From Methanofollis sp. W23 (GTDB lineage Archaea; Halobacteriota; Methanomicrobia; Methanomicrobiales; Methanofollaceae), in contig NZ_JAGGMN010000001.1 of the NCBI RefSeq assembly GCF_017875325.1, positions 992,001 to 1,056,000 of the forward strand: 64,000 bases of DNA, written 5' to 3'. Position 1 is the stretch's first letter. Each line of letters begins with the position of its first letter. The position numbers were made by a program, and so were the translations under genes. Below are positions 18,799 through 28,428 of the stretch, one piece after another. The notes beneath the pieces were generated by a model that did not search any database, was not told the origin of the DNA, and saw nothing but the letters and a program-made list of their open reading frames with translations.

Positions 18799-19305
18799 TC
18801 AGGTGGCCGACTGCTCACCCTCCTCTGCCCGATACTTCTCCGTGATTCTCTCGTACATCCACGTGAATCCCTCAAGGGCACCGGCAATCTCCACCTCAGG
18901 GCACTCTGCCTGCTGGTACCACTCGACGATAGAGTCGACGGCCTCGGCATAGGTGAGAGGCCGCGCCCACTCTCCAGGAAGGGGACGGGGAGTCTCAGGT
19001 GACGGCGTCTCCAGATTTTTTCTGTGGAGACGGTCTCCGATGATGCGTGCCTTTTCGGGCAGCGTCTTTCCTGTCGGGATGACAAAGTATCCGGACGCCA
19101 GATAGGGGGAAGGGTCCTCCCCATCTACAGGGTGGACGCAGTGCGCCACCCGGTGGAAGAAGAGGCGGCCAGGGCCTTCGCCGTGGAGGTGAAAGAGACC
19201 GCAGTGCGGGCACCAGACCACCTGTCCGGTCTTTTTTGCGGGTCTCCTGTAGGCAGGGAGACAGACCGGGGGGTCTGGGAAGTCGTCATGGCTGAGGGGT
19301 GTCAT
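18799..19305 (-). CDS. Hypothetical protein with a WCPHC zinc-finger-like motif
   Basis: A 168-aa protein of unknown function. The N-terminal half carries VVWCPHCGLFHLHGEG and later HCVHP, giving a likely C2H2 or C2HC zinc site. The C-terminal 50 residues are acidic and helical (EVEIAGALEGFTWMYERI). The start MTPLSHDDF at 19305 is preferred because a TATA-like CTTAAATAATT is centred about 26 bp upstream, the spacing of a leaderless archaeal mRNA; an upstream in-frame start at 19350 would place that box inside the gene. Confidence 0.6.
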   Translation of the reverse strand: MTPLSHDDFPDPPVCLPAYRRPAKKTGQVVWCPHCGLFHLHGEGPGRLFFHRVAHCVHPVDGEDPSPYLASGYFVIPTGKTLPEKARIIGDRLHRKNLETPSPETPRPLPGEWARPLTYAEAVDSIVEWYQQAECPEVEIAGALEGFTWMYERITEKYRAEEGEQSAT

Positions 19306-19545
19306 GAATCGATCTATGGACGTGGAATTATTTAAGTCGACCTTTCTCACGGGTTGTGATGGTTTGGTGAGAGATGATTATTCGATCAGTCACTTCTCCT
19401 CTGCGTGTGCATCCATCGCCTCTCTTTGCGCGGGATCGCATCAAACCAGAGTACCTCTGATATCTAGAGTGCCATAATGGGGTATTCCAGAGATCAACTT
19501 AGAGCGATCTTCACACAGGGTGTTTGAGAGATGTTCTCCCCCCAT

Positions 19546-19846
19546 GGCTTTGTAGAAACCCTCATAGATCTGTCTGAGTAGCCTTCTGGTCATGTGTTTC
19601 CCCCCTTTGCGAGGGGGTTTCGCCCCCAGGCTCTCGAAGATCAAAAATCTTCTCAAGCTCCCTTCGGTCGCACCCCTCCACACGATAGAGTCGAGGACGG
19701 CAGTCCCCTCTTCTTTTTTGTCTATACTACCTTCTCTGCTCAATTACCCTCCTGGGAGCCCGTGGGAGCCGCGCTCCTAGCAAGAGACTATGGGAAGAGG
19801 GGTAACACACATGCTCCCCGCAATAGGTGAAGGGTTCTACAGAACC
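19546..19846 (-). mobile_element. Full-length copy of the dispersed miniature element (about 300 bp)
   Basis: Terminal inverted repeats GGCTTTGTAGAAACCCTC at 19546 and GAAGGGTTCTACAGAACC ending at 19846 enclose conserved inner blocks: TCTCGAAGATCAAAAATCTT, CACACGATAGAGTCGAGGAC and GAGACTATGGGAAG. No frame of useful length exists inside, so it is non-autonomous. Copies in both orientations occur across 15-34 kb. Confidence 0.78.
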
Positions 19847-19891
19847 TATCCTGTGGCTCTACTGGACCGCAGAAAAAAATCCTCCTATGAT

Positions 19892-21445
19892 TCAAGATCC
19901 GGCGATCATATGCAGGATGAGATCGGCCTTTGCCGCCAACTCCTCTGGGACCTCAGAGAGTCCCCCTTCCAGTCTGCATCCCAACTGCGTGTGGAGGTCG
20001 ATGACGTCCTGCCTGACCTCCTCAGGAGAATACCTGATGAGGTCTCCAGAATATTTGTATGCCTTCTTGAGGTCATGTAGTTCGAGACATGCAATGATGA
20101 GATTGGTACAATAATAGGCCGAGTCCCTGGACCTGAGCAGGTCAGTTCCCTTCGTCGTCGATGCTGTCTCATACCCTAGACATGAGTCCTGGACCCCGCC
20201 AGGCACCGCCACCTCAGAGGGAATACCCACCCCACGACCGGCAGAATCAGACAGGGCTTTCTCCTTTCTGATGCCACACCACCCATACTCCTCAGGAGAC
20301 AGTTCTGTCAGGCTCAGTGCTCTCGCCATCGCCTCCATATCCGCCTTGAGCAACGTGTAGCCGGCATTGACATATTTCAGGCGCTCGACCAGGTCGTCGG
20401 CGGTGATGACCGCAAACCATGCCCTGACCTTCTCGCCGGCAATCTGGTTCAGATCATACCGGCTCCCCTGCCTGAAATATCCCCACGACTGGATCCGGAT
20501 CAGGTTGGAATAGCATCCTCGCCCGGTATGTTCGATGATGGCGGGGAAATGCTCCCTGGCGATCTGTACATATTTCGTATAAAAGTCGAACCTGTGTTTA
20601 TTGCACTGCCTGAAGACATTGGACGTGACCCTCACTGTGGTGCCTGTCCTGGTATGTACAGTCCAGTCCCCATTCTCCGAACCCGTGATCTCGCCCAGAT
20701 AATTTTTCAGTTCAAGGATCACAGGTCCATGCTTCATCAGGACCAGGCAGTCGATCTCCCCGTTTGCGACCCTGACATTGAAGAACAGGTACAGGGGGGG
20801 CTCAAGCACCCCGTCATGCAGGGCCGAGGAGAGAAGGGAGACGATCTCTTTCATCTGCTCGTGCTCGCCCCAGTAGGTCCCCGCTTCCCCGAAAAAGATC
20901 TTGAAATCTTCTTCATTGCCCAGGGAGTCGTCTGAAAGGACAGCGGGCCGATGACGAGCATGTTCGAATCCTTTGATGACCACGGCATACAATTCCCCGA
21001 GAAAATCATTCTCTGGTTCTGGGAATTTTTTCGCTTTTCGAAAGCAGCGAGAAGCATCATATTCTCTCCCCCTCTCGAAGAGCAGTTCCCCTGACAACTC
21101 CCATGCGCGCCGGTGCTGCTTCTCCTGCCGTATCACCCTCTTATAGCAGTCAAGCGCATCGTCATATTTTTTCAGTCTGAAATAGGCGTAGCCAAGGTTG
21201 CAAAGATGGTCGGGGTGAGTGGAGAGCGGACCCGAGACCTTGTCCAGGCATGCAAAGGCCTCCTCAAACTCTTCGACTTCAGACCATGCAAGCCCCATGG
21301 CCTCCCACAGCCCAGGATTGTCCGGGGCCAGGGCAAGGGCGTTTTCATAGCATTCTCTCTGTACCTCAGGGACCGGCATATCATAGCCGCGCTCAAACCA
21401 CTCTTCTGCAGTCAGGCCGGAGATTCTCTTTTGCGTCATGGTCAT
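19892..21445 (-). CDS. TPR protein with NERD-type nuclease domain
   Basis: A 517-aa protein. Residues 15-150 form about four tetratricopeptide repeats (LWEAMGLAWSEVEEFEEAFA, LCNLGYAYFRLKKYDDALD). Residues about 180-340 form a nuclease-related NERD domain: FFNVRVANGEIDCLVL then GPVILELKNYLGEI supply the E-x-D and E-x-K residues of the PD-(D/E)XK superfamily. The C-terminal 60 residues again look TPR-like (LIIACLELHDLKKAYKYSGD). It begins 34 bp after the stop of the giant SF1 helicase on the same strand, so the two are very probably co-expressed. The NERD domain may cut or bind DNA or RNA unwound by the helicase. The start has no competing upstream candidate. Confidence 0.82.
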   Translation of the reverse strand: MTMTQKRISGLTAEEWFERGYDMPVPEVQRECYENALALAPDNPGLWEAMGLAWSEVEEFEEAFACLDKVSGPLSTHPDHLCNLGYAYFRLKKYDDALDCYKRVIRQEKQHRRAWELSGELLFERGREYDASRCFRKAKKFPEPENDFLGELYAVVIKGFEHARHRPAVLSDDSLGNEEDFKIFFGEAGTYWGEHEQMKEIVSLLSSALHDGVLEPPLYLFFNVRVANGEIDCLVLMKHGPVILELKNYLGEITGSENGDWTVHTRTGTTVRVTSNVFRQCNKHRFDFYTKYVQIAREHFPAIIEHTGRGCYSNLIRIQSWGYFRQGSRYDLNQIAGEKVRAWFAVITADDLVERLKYVNAGYTLLKADMEAMARALSLTELSPEEYGWCGIRKEKALSDSAGRGVGIPSEVAVPGGVQDSCLGYETASTTKGTDLLRSRDSAYYCTNLIIACLELHDLKKAYKYSGDLIRYSPEEVRQDVIDLHTQLGCRLEGGLSEVPEELAAKADLILHMIAGS

Positions 21446-21479
21446 CCGAAAAATTATGATGAAGGGATTATTACGACAT

Positions 21480-24400
21480 TCAGAGTTCGATCTTCGTTTT
21501 AATGTCAGAGATCACTTCTCTTGGCGTATCTGAGATCTTTCGTGCCCTGATCTCCATCACGTCATATCCGTGTTTTTTCAGTTTCTCGTGGCGGAGCGCC
21601 TTCTCTTCCATCGAAATCTCGGACTTGTACACGATGTTCACCGCCAGGGCAACCCCTCCTTCATTCAGGGCAAAGTCGACACCGACCCCGCCGATATGTA
21701 GGTCGACCTCAGGTTTCCAGCCCTCGACAAGCATCAGGCTGAAGAGGTACAACTTTTCATAGCCCTGGGCATTTGCGGATTTTCTGAGCATGTCCACCGT
21801 CTCGATATAGCGTACGAGATCGGCCATGATGCCCCCAGATTTTTTGCAGAACTCGTAGTCGGTCACCACATACAATGCGTCCTTTGCCCGGGAGAGCGCG
21901 ACGTTGATGAGGTTCACGGGGTTCTGGACGAAGTTGACCGCTCCAGGCGCCATGTTCCTGGAGATCACAGGACTGAAGACGATGACCCTGCGTTCGTCGC
22001 CCTGGAATGTATGGGCCGTCCCGACAGTCACGTCCTCGATCTTGAGTCTGGCAAGTTCGGTCTGGATTAACTCTTTCTGTGCACGGAAAGGAGTCACAAT
22101 CCCGATGGACCTCGGATCAGATTTCTGGGAATGTACCAGGGTATCGACAAGTTCGGCGACACGTTTTGCCTCCTTATCATTTTTCCAGCTCCCGGACTTG
22201 ACACAGTAGCCCCTGATATCTATCCCAAATATGCCGTTGTCCCCGAGATCCTCCTTTGAACACTCGATCGCTCTCATGATTGCGAGTTTTTTATTGTATA
22301 TCACGAGGTTGATGAACCCCACGATGAGCGGGTGGGACCGGTAATGTTCGAGCAGGTCGATCACCTGGCACCCGTCAGGCAGGGACTCTTCGGCGAGGCG
22401 GTAGAGGTCATTGCTTATGTGCCTGAACATGTCAGGCATATTCTCGACGCCGTGATGTGTCGCAATCCTCTGGTCCATCTCTGGCGAACTGATCCTGGGA
22501 ATTGCGGGGAGCTGTTTTGGATCTCCGATCACCGCAAGGTGTTTGGCACGGTAGATGAGGGGGAGAACAGACGAGATATCACACTGACTTGCCTCGTCGA
22601 CGACGACGATGTCAAAGATTCCAGGCTGCAGGGGGATCGACTGGGTTGAGAGAGATGTCGTGATCCAGATCGGGGCGACAGGGAGACAGTCCATAAAAAG
22701 GTCTGCCTGATAGGCAGGGAGCGAGAAACTTTCAAACTTGTGATTCTCATAGCTGCGCAGCAGTTGGTCCAGATCTTTTTTGCCGCTTGATATACTCCTG
22801 ATCTCTGCGATCCTCTTTTCACTGGCAATTTCAAAAGACAATACCTCTTGTTTCTGATCGATCCGCGTGATCCTGATATTGATCTCTGACGACCTGAAAG
22901 GTTCAAAGAGTGTACGCCATTCCTGTATGGGCCAGTTGGTGTCGTTTGCGGTGATGACAGGAAGGATCTCTGCGAGTAACTCTTTTTGCGCCTTCTCGTC
23001 AGGGACCTTCTGGCAGGCACTTTTGATTTCGTCCCTCGCCCATTCGAGTTCTTCGTTCAATCTGGCTTTTTGAGGGGGGAGGACGGTTTCAGAGTAGTGC
23101 TTCCATTCTTCAAGCCATCTGTGGCATTGGTCTAGATGGAGCAGATAGGAATCGTCCTCTGGGAAGACGGTGTGGTCGGGGTATTCGACCGGATTGTAGG
23201 GTTCTTTACCCCACCAACGGCCGAGGGTGTCTGCCTCTGCCGGGACGGCATCCCGCGTCTGCTGGAGTGCCTGGTAGGTGTCAAGACGTGAGAAGAGGGT
23301 GCGCCATGTGTCGACGAACGATTCAATATCATTTGTATAGAGCGCCTCTCGTGCCGCCGCGAGGGTTGCATTGTCCGGGTGAGAGGTCAGCGCCCTGACC
23401 GAGTCGGTGAATGCTTTTCCAGTCCCCGAGACCCATGCCTTCTTAATGGGGTTGCCGGGGGCGATGGTCTCAAAATCCGACGCAACTGCTTTCAAGGTAC
23501 CGATCTCTTTCTCTGCCTTTCCATAGGCCTCCCATGCCGCCGCGGCTCTCTCTGTAAGGTCGATCTTTCCGGCGATCTCGTCGGCGATCTTTCTCCATGC
23601 GGGAATATCTGTGCTGCTCTCAGGGGAATCGAAGAATTTCAGTCCTTTCAGGTCGAGGCAGAGACGTGAAAAGAGTGACCTGACCCGTGCAGATTCCGCC
23701 GCCGAGTCTTCATACTGTTTCCTGGCGGCAAGCCACTTCAGGGTATCTTCTATGATCTCAGACAGTGTGGCGCGTGACTGGTCGTCCGGCGTCCCTATCT
23801 CGCGCTGGACTGATACCGGGTACTGCTGGAAGATCTGCGTTTCGAGATCTCTCAGTCTCCTGTTGAGTCTGCTCCTCCTGGAGAAGGGATTCGGGAAGAA
23901 ACCCCTGGGGAGCATGGCATATTCCTTGTATCCTGCCATCCATTTTTCAAGAGGGTCTGGATCGATCTGGGCATCCTCTGAGATACCAAGATTATTCACG
24001 CTCTCTTTTGCACGCCGGTATTTGTCCTGTATCTCCTGGAGCGTCTCGATGGTCTCGGTCTCTCTGTGGCAGGAGAGATTGATCTCGTCCATCAGGGATG
24101 TTGCGCTTCCCGCCCACTTTTCTGCCTCCTCTTTCCCAGACCATACCCTGTACTCCTCTTTCATCTGATGAGAGGCAATGGTCTTTTCAAGAGGCCTGGA
24201 GAGATAGGATTTATAATTTCCGTACCATTTCAGCAGGTCCTCGGGTTCGTCACGGTGTGTATTGAGGGTCGGCCAGTTCTTCATGTCTGGCTCCAGCCCG
24301 AGTTTTTTGAGGACCTCTTTGAGATCGAGGTCTATCTCTTCGATCTCCCTCTGGTAGTGCTCACGTTTCTTTGTGTTATTCTTGATCTCTTGCTGGTAAC

Positions 24401-25766
24401 TCGGAATTTCGCCCAGCCACCTCTCCAGACCGGCAACGGCCTCCTCGAACTCTTCTGGCGGGATCTGGTATCCGATCTCATTCAGCGACGACCGGTATGA
24501 GGCAGAGGCGCCGTCGAGTTCATGTCTCATCTCGGCTACTTTGGCATAGGCGTCAAATGCAGAGAAGAGTGATTCTTCAATCTGTTGCGGGACGCCGGTT
24601 CTGATATAGTCCTTATATCGGTCTTTCTCTCTTTCCAGCGACTTTTGCTTCTCTATGAGACTCCGTAAATTTTCCTGGTTATATGGATTATAAACTTTGA
24701 TTGCGTCTTTAATCCTCCTGAGACCGTTGCATATCGTGTTGGTGCTTTTATTCCCGGCTTTGAGAGTGACAGGAAGAAGAGGTCTGCTGGATTCGATGCG
24801 GTTGATCCGGTCATGGATGACTTCCACCGCTTTGTTGTTATTGCTTGCAAAGAGTACAGACGTACCTCGCGCCCAACTGTTGACCAGCAGTGAAACAACC
24901 ACCTGACTTTTCCCGCATCCTGGAGGGCCGCTGATGACGCTCACGGGATTTCCAGACAAAATCGTGGACACTGCCATCTGCTGCTCATTGTTCAATGGGA
25001 CGACAGGGAGCACTGTCTCTTTCTCTTCAGGAATGCCAGATGCAGACCCACCAAGGAGTCTCAGTCCTCCTATGTCGTTTGGGTCGTCACGCAACCTCCT
25101 CTCGATCTCGTTATAATCGTCGAGGAGGTGTTTTGAGTAACTGTACGAGTCGGGCGGGGCAAAGAGGATCCATTGCGTCTTGCTTGTATCCAGGATTTCT
25201 TTTAGGACAGGAATTTCAGTGATTATCTCGGCATACAGGGAGGTGCAGAGACTTTTGCCGTTCCGGGCGTACGTCTCCTCTGCCTTTTCAATAAAATCAG
25301 GGAGGTACTCGTGCAACCCTTTTTCAGGACGATATGACAATTTATTTCTCAATACCGGCTCAAGCCGCGGGGAAAATTCCCATTTCTGGGCGTCGGGGGT
25401 GATATAGAGGGAGCCTTCCGGCCCCTCCTCGACGCTGACGTCGAGACAGATTAGTGGATTTAAATAGAGTACCCAGGAATTATTGACTTTTTTGTTGTTG
25501 ACCCAGCAGAGACAGCCGAGCATGAGGTGGCGGGTGTGTTCTTCTGGCTGCTGTTCATTCAGAAAGGATCTCAGGGTATCGTCAAAAGGGACCTCCCAGG
25601 GGCCTGAGAAAGTTTCGGGCTGAAAATTCATCAAGAGAGCGTATCTTTCGCTGTTGTGCGTATTGATCGAGAAAAAATCGTCTGCACTCTTCTCAATGAT
25701 CTCCCTGTGGTATTGCACAATATGTAACCAGTTTAGATTTTTGACTGATCCCGATGTATTTTCCAT
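21480..25766 (-). CDS. Giant SF1 (Upf1-like) helicase with C-terminal PD-(D/E)XK nuclease domain
   Basis: A 1428-aa AAA_11/AAA_12-type helicase. An N-terminal module of about 260 residues precedes Walker A SGPPGCGKS (about 279-287). A long alpha-helical insertion of some 700 residues follows, then motif II IVVVDEASQCD (about 1050), motif III VIGDPKQLPAI, IGIVTPFRAQKEL, TAHTFQGDERRVIVF and NVALSRAKDALYVV. The last 90 residues (DLHIGGVGVDFAL, ALAVNIVYKSE, HGYDVMEIRARKI) resemble the Vsr/MTES_1575-type restriction-endonuclease fold found at the end of several anti-phage helicases. The composition is typical of the host. It is first in a two-gene unit with the TPR-NERD protein. A defence role is inferred from architecture and neighbourhood, not shown. 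A TATA-rich segment lies upstream at 25800-25850. Confidence 0.88.
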   Translation of the reverse strand: MENTSGSVKNLNWLHIVQYHREIIEKSADDFFSINTHNSERYALLMNFQPETFSGPWEVPFDDTLRSFLNEQQPEEHTRHLMLGCLCWVNNKKVNNSWVLYLNPLICLDVSVEEGPEGSLYITPDAQKWEFSPRLEPVLRNKLSYRPEKGLHEYLPDFIEKAEETYARNGKSLCTSLYAEIITEIPVLKEILDTSKTQWILFAPPDSYSYSKHLLDDYNEIERRLRDDPNDIGGLRLLGGSASGIPEEKETVLPVVPLNNEQQMAVSTILSGNPVSVISGPPGCGKSQVVVSLLVNSWARGTSVLFASNNNKAVEVIHDRINRIESSRPLLPVTLKAGNKSTNTICNGLRRIKDAIKVYNPYNQENLRSLIEKQKSLEREKDRYKDYIRTGVPQQIEESLFSAFDAYAKVAEMRHELDGASASYRSSLNEIGYQIPPEEFEEAVAGLERWLGEIPSYQQEIKNNTKKREHYQREIEEIDLDLKEVLKKLGLEPDMKNWPTLNTHRDEPEDLLKWYGNYKSYLSRPLEKTIASHQMKEEYRVWSGKEEAEKWAGSATSLMDEINLSCHRETETIETLQEIQDKYRRAKESVNNLGISEDAQIDPDPLEKWMAGYKEYAMLPRGFFPNPFSRRSRLNRRLRDLETQIFQQYPVSVQREIGTPDDQSRATLSEIIEDTLKWLAARKQYEDSAAESARVRSLFSRLCLDLKGLKFFDSPESSTDIPAWRKIADEIAGKIDLTERAAAAWEAYGKAEKEIGTLKAVASDFETIAPGNPIKKAWVSGTGKAFTDSVRALTSHPDNATLAAAREALYTNDIESFVDTWRTLFSRLDTYQALQQTRDAVPAEADTLGRWWGKEPYNPVEYPDHTVFPEDDSYLLHLDQCHRWLEEWKHYSETVLPPQKARLNEELEWARDEIKSACQKVPDEKAQKELLAEILPVITANDTNWPIQEWRTLFEPFRSSEINIRITRIDQKQEVLSFEIASEKRIAEIRSISSGKKDLDQLLRSYENHKFESFSLPAYQADLFMDCLPVAPIWITTSLSTQSIPLQPGIFDIVVVDEASQCDISSVLPLIYRAKHLAVIGDPKQLPAIPRISSPEMDQRIATHHGVENMPDMFRHISNDLYRLAEESLPDGCQVIDLLEHYRSHPLIVGFINLVIYNKKLAIMRAIECSKEDLGDNGIFGIDIRGYCVKSGSWKNDKEAKRVAELVDTLVHSQKSDPRSIGIVTPFRAQKELIQTELARLKIEDVTVGTAHTFQGDERRVIVFSPVISRNMAPGAVNFVQNPVNLINVALSRAKDALYVVTDYEFCKKSGGIMADLVRYIETVDMLRKSANAQGYEKLYLFSLMLVEGWKPEVDLHIGGVGVDFALNEGGVALAVNIVYKSEISMEEKALRHEKLKKHGYDVMEIRARKISDTPREVISDIKTKIEL

Positions 25767-26059
25767 ATTGATCCTCTATAAAACTCCTGATTCCCTTTGT
25801 GGGCTAAATAATAAATTTATTTCTAAAATATACTAATATAAATCCGATATTTTTTGATCGGGGATAGATTCACAGAAATACCAGTCAGACCCATTGGACT
25901 CTGGCCCTGGCCCTGCAGGATAAGAGATGAACTCCAGACTCACGCATACGCGGTTGGAACGTTCATGAAGGGATCAGGAATCTCACCCCCCGTGAGATTA
26001 TAGAAATAATTCTCCGATGAGAGGCGAGAGGCGTCGCACCTCTGATCATCTCGCCTTTC

Positions 26060-26324
26060 GGCTCTGTAGAAACCCTTCCCGATGTATTGTGGGGGTAAAT
26101 GTGTGTCACCCGCCGTCCCATAGTCTCTTGCCGGGGGTGAGTGCCGCCCGCACCCCCGGGCCACGATGAGGCCAGGAAGGCAGAATAGACGACCATGAAG
26201 AGGCAACTGCTTTCCTTCCTCTTAATCGTGTGGCGGGGTGTGAGCGGAGCGAACTTGAGAAGATCTCTGATTTTCGAGATGCCCCCCTGCCAGAGATTTC
26301 CACTCAGAAGATATCTACAGAGCC
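26060..26324 (+). mobile_element. Full-length copy of the dispersed miniature element
   Basis: It begins GGCTCTGTAGAAACCC and ends ATCTACAGAGCC. Inside are the same blocks as the 19546-19846 copy in opposite orientation: CCCATAGTCTCTTGCC, TAATCGTGTGGCGGGGTGTG and ACTTGAGAAGATCT. Its right end forms a 12-bp inverted repeat (26317-26328 with 26347-26358) with the left end of the next copy. Confidence 0.78.
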
Positions 26325-26350
26325 CGTCTTCCTGCATCAACCGTGCGACG

Positions 26351-26640
26351 GGCTCTGTCTTCAGATTTCCAGGACAAAGATAGAACCGGAAAGACACGAT
26401 GGACAGACATGAAGAAGGGGCAACCGTCCTTTATTCTATCATGTGACGGGAGTGTGAGCGAGAGAGAATTTGAGAAGATTTGTGATTTTCGAGAGGCACG
26501 TCCCCCTCACCTCCCGCCGATGAAGATTGGCGGAGGATGGCATCCCATCTTCACGATCATTGCTCGCCTTCCCCCCATCGCCATGCCGGGGGCCTAGGCG
26601 GCACTCGCCCCAGGTGCGGTGATGTGGGAAGGCATGAAGG
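26351..26640 (+). repeat. Second, partial copy of the element in tandem
   Basis: It starts GGCTCTGTCTTCAGATTTCC immediately after the preceding copy and keeps the blocks TATCATGTGACGGGAGTGTG and ATTTGAGAAGATTTGTGATT; a further internal block (ATGCCGGGGGCCTAGGCGGC) lies near 26582. No clear right end was found. It fills the space before the DUF1848 gene. Confidence 0.5.
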
Positions 26641-26822
26641 CATGGTTGGGCAACGAAGAGAGGGAAGATTTCTCCACCACATCCAGTGCTCTCTTCTAAG
26701 AGGGAGGAGAGTAGGAGAGTGTTGGGATGACCTCCTGGTATGCTTGAGATGTGCTTCTTGGTTCATGTAGAATTTTTTTGTATCCCAATGATGTAACAGA
26801 TTATCGACACACACCCCTTTCG

Positions 26823-27800
26823 ATGACAATGAAGACCATCACTCCAGTGATCATTTCAGCAAGTCGGGCGACCGATCTCCCGGCATTCTACAGCGAATGG
26901 CTCATGAACCGGATCCGGGCAGGGTATGCGATCTGGACCAATCCGTTCAACAGAAATTTCTCCCAGAAAGTTTCTTTTGCACAGACGCGTGCGTTTGTCT
27001 TCTGGACCAAGAACCCCGCCCCGCTCATGCCCCACCTCGACGAGATCGATGAGATGGGGTATCACTACTACTTCCAGTACACCCTCAACGACTATGAAGA
27101 GGAGGGGCTCGAACCAGGCCTGCCCCCCCTGGACGAACGCATCCAGACGTTCAGGACACTTGCCGAGCGGGTGGGGAAGGCGCGGGTGATCTGGCGCTTC
27201 GACCCTCTCCTTCTCTCCGACGATCTTACCGTCGAGCACCTTCTGGAGCGGGTGCGCAGGGTAGGAGACCAGGTGCATTCCTCGACCGAACGCCTGGTCT
27301 TCAGCTTCGCCGACATCGAGACATACCGTTCGGTCAGGCGGCGACTCGGTGAAGGGTATCGTGAGTTCAGCCCTGACGAGATGAACTACTTTGCCGAATC
27401 CATCGCTGAGATAAACCAGGACTGGGGCCTCGCCCTCGCCACCTGTGCAGAGAGAAAAAATCTCTCCGCCTATGGGGTCGAGAAGAACCGGTGCATCGAC
27501 GACCGCCTCCTCCGCCGTCTCTTCCCTGAGGACAGAGAACTGATGGCATTTCTCGGCCCAGCCCCTCAGCGCGATCTTTTTGGGAACAGTGTCGAAGATC
27601 CCGGGAGACGAAAACGCCTGAAGGACAAGGGGCAGCGGAAAGAGTGCGGGTGTATCAAGAGCAAAGACATCGGGGCCTATTCCACCTGTCCTCACCTCTG
27701 CCGCTACTGCTATGCCAACGCGGTGGAGAAAACGGTGAAGAGGAACTACGAGACGCACCGGCCTGATATGGAGGGGTTGATCGCGTATTATACTGAATGA
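26823..27800 (+). CDS. DUF1848 family iron-sulfur protein
   Basis: A 325-aa DUF1848 protein. The N-terminus TPVIISASRATDLPAFYSEW is the family hallmark, followed by TRAFVFWTKNPAPLMPHLDE and YFQYTLNDY, then ARVIWRFDPLLLSD. Near the C-terminus ECGCIKSKDIGAYSTCPHLC and RYCYAN give a CxC...CxxxCxxC cluster likely to bind Fe-S, as in SplB/radical-SAM-like TIM-barrel proteins. The function of the family is not established. The start MTMKTITPV at 26823 is chosen for agreement with the family; a longer in-frame start at 26751 lacks homology. A truncated second copy of the gene's 5' end is at 35636-35740. Confidence 0.85.
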   Translation: MTMKTITPVIISASRATDLPAFYSEWLMNRIRAGYAIWTNPFNRNFSQKVSFAQTRAFVFWTKNPAPLMPHLDEIDEMGYHYYFQYTLNDYEEEGLEPGLPPLDERIQTFRTLAERVGKARVIWRFDPLLLSDDLTVEHLLERVRRVGDQVHSSTERLVFSFADIETYRSVRRRLGEGYREFSPDEMNYFAESIAEINQDWGLALATCAERKNLSAYGVEKNRCIDDRLLRRLFPEDRELMAFLGPAPQRDLFGNSVEDPGRRKRLKDKGQRKECGCIKSKDIGAYSTCPHLCRYCYANAVEKTVKRNYETHRPDMEGLIAYYTE

Positions 27801-27844
27801 GGGATGCCCCTCTTCCATGGGGAGGATGCCATATCCCTAAACTC

Positions 27845-28060
27845 CCTAAGGCCTGATCATAGCCCTCCGAACCCCTCTCAACACGATAGGTCGTGGACGT
27901 CACCTCTCTCTCCTGGTCCATCGATTGTGCCTTCTCCCCTCATCATGGCCCGTCGGGTTCCAGGGGCAGCACCCCCGGTGAGAGACTATGGGAAGGCGAT
28001 TGATGCATGGGTGTGCGACAAAGAGGGGAGGATATCCCACCCACAAGATGACCTCCTATA
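27845..28060 (+). repeat. Partial copy of the dispersed element
   Basis: It contains CAACACGATAGGTCGTGGAC, GCCCGTCGGGTTCCAGGGGC and GAGAGACTATGGGAAGGCG in the order seen in complete copies. Terminal repeats are absent or beyond recognition. The following 28060-28428 holds no gene that I can support. Confidence 0.5.
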
Positions 28061-28428
28061 AAAATCGCAGCGATCTCCGCCAATTTCATCAGGCCATAGA
28101 CGGACGTTCCCTGGACCCGAGGGTGGAAACACCCTCTTCAATCATATGGGGTCTGAAAGAACCCCGAAGAGTCCATGAATATTCCCCCATTTCACGAGGG
28201 GGCGCCGTTTTGTTGAGACCACAAAATACACCCGATCTGCCCCTGGATCTGGGAGTTCGATCCCTGATCAAAGGGCGATATGGCCGTATTTGTGATCTGG
28301 AAAGAGAGGATGGGATGGCGACCCGCAGTCCCCCTCCCTGAGAGAACAGACAGTCCCTCTGATCACACGATGCAAGATCGAATGCTATTTCATCCCTGAA
28401 TGTGCAGGTGAGTTCAGGAGGGAATAGA

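Noticed and set aside
26060-26640. The repeated intergenic blocks as a CRISPR array
   Set aside because: The repeats are 100-300 bp, dispersed, in both orientations and with inverted ends; there is no regular spacer pattern.
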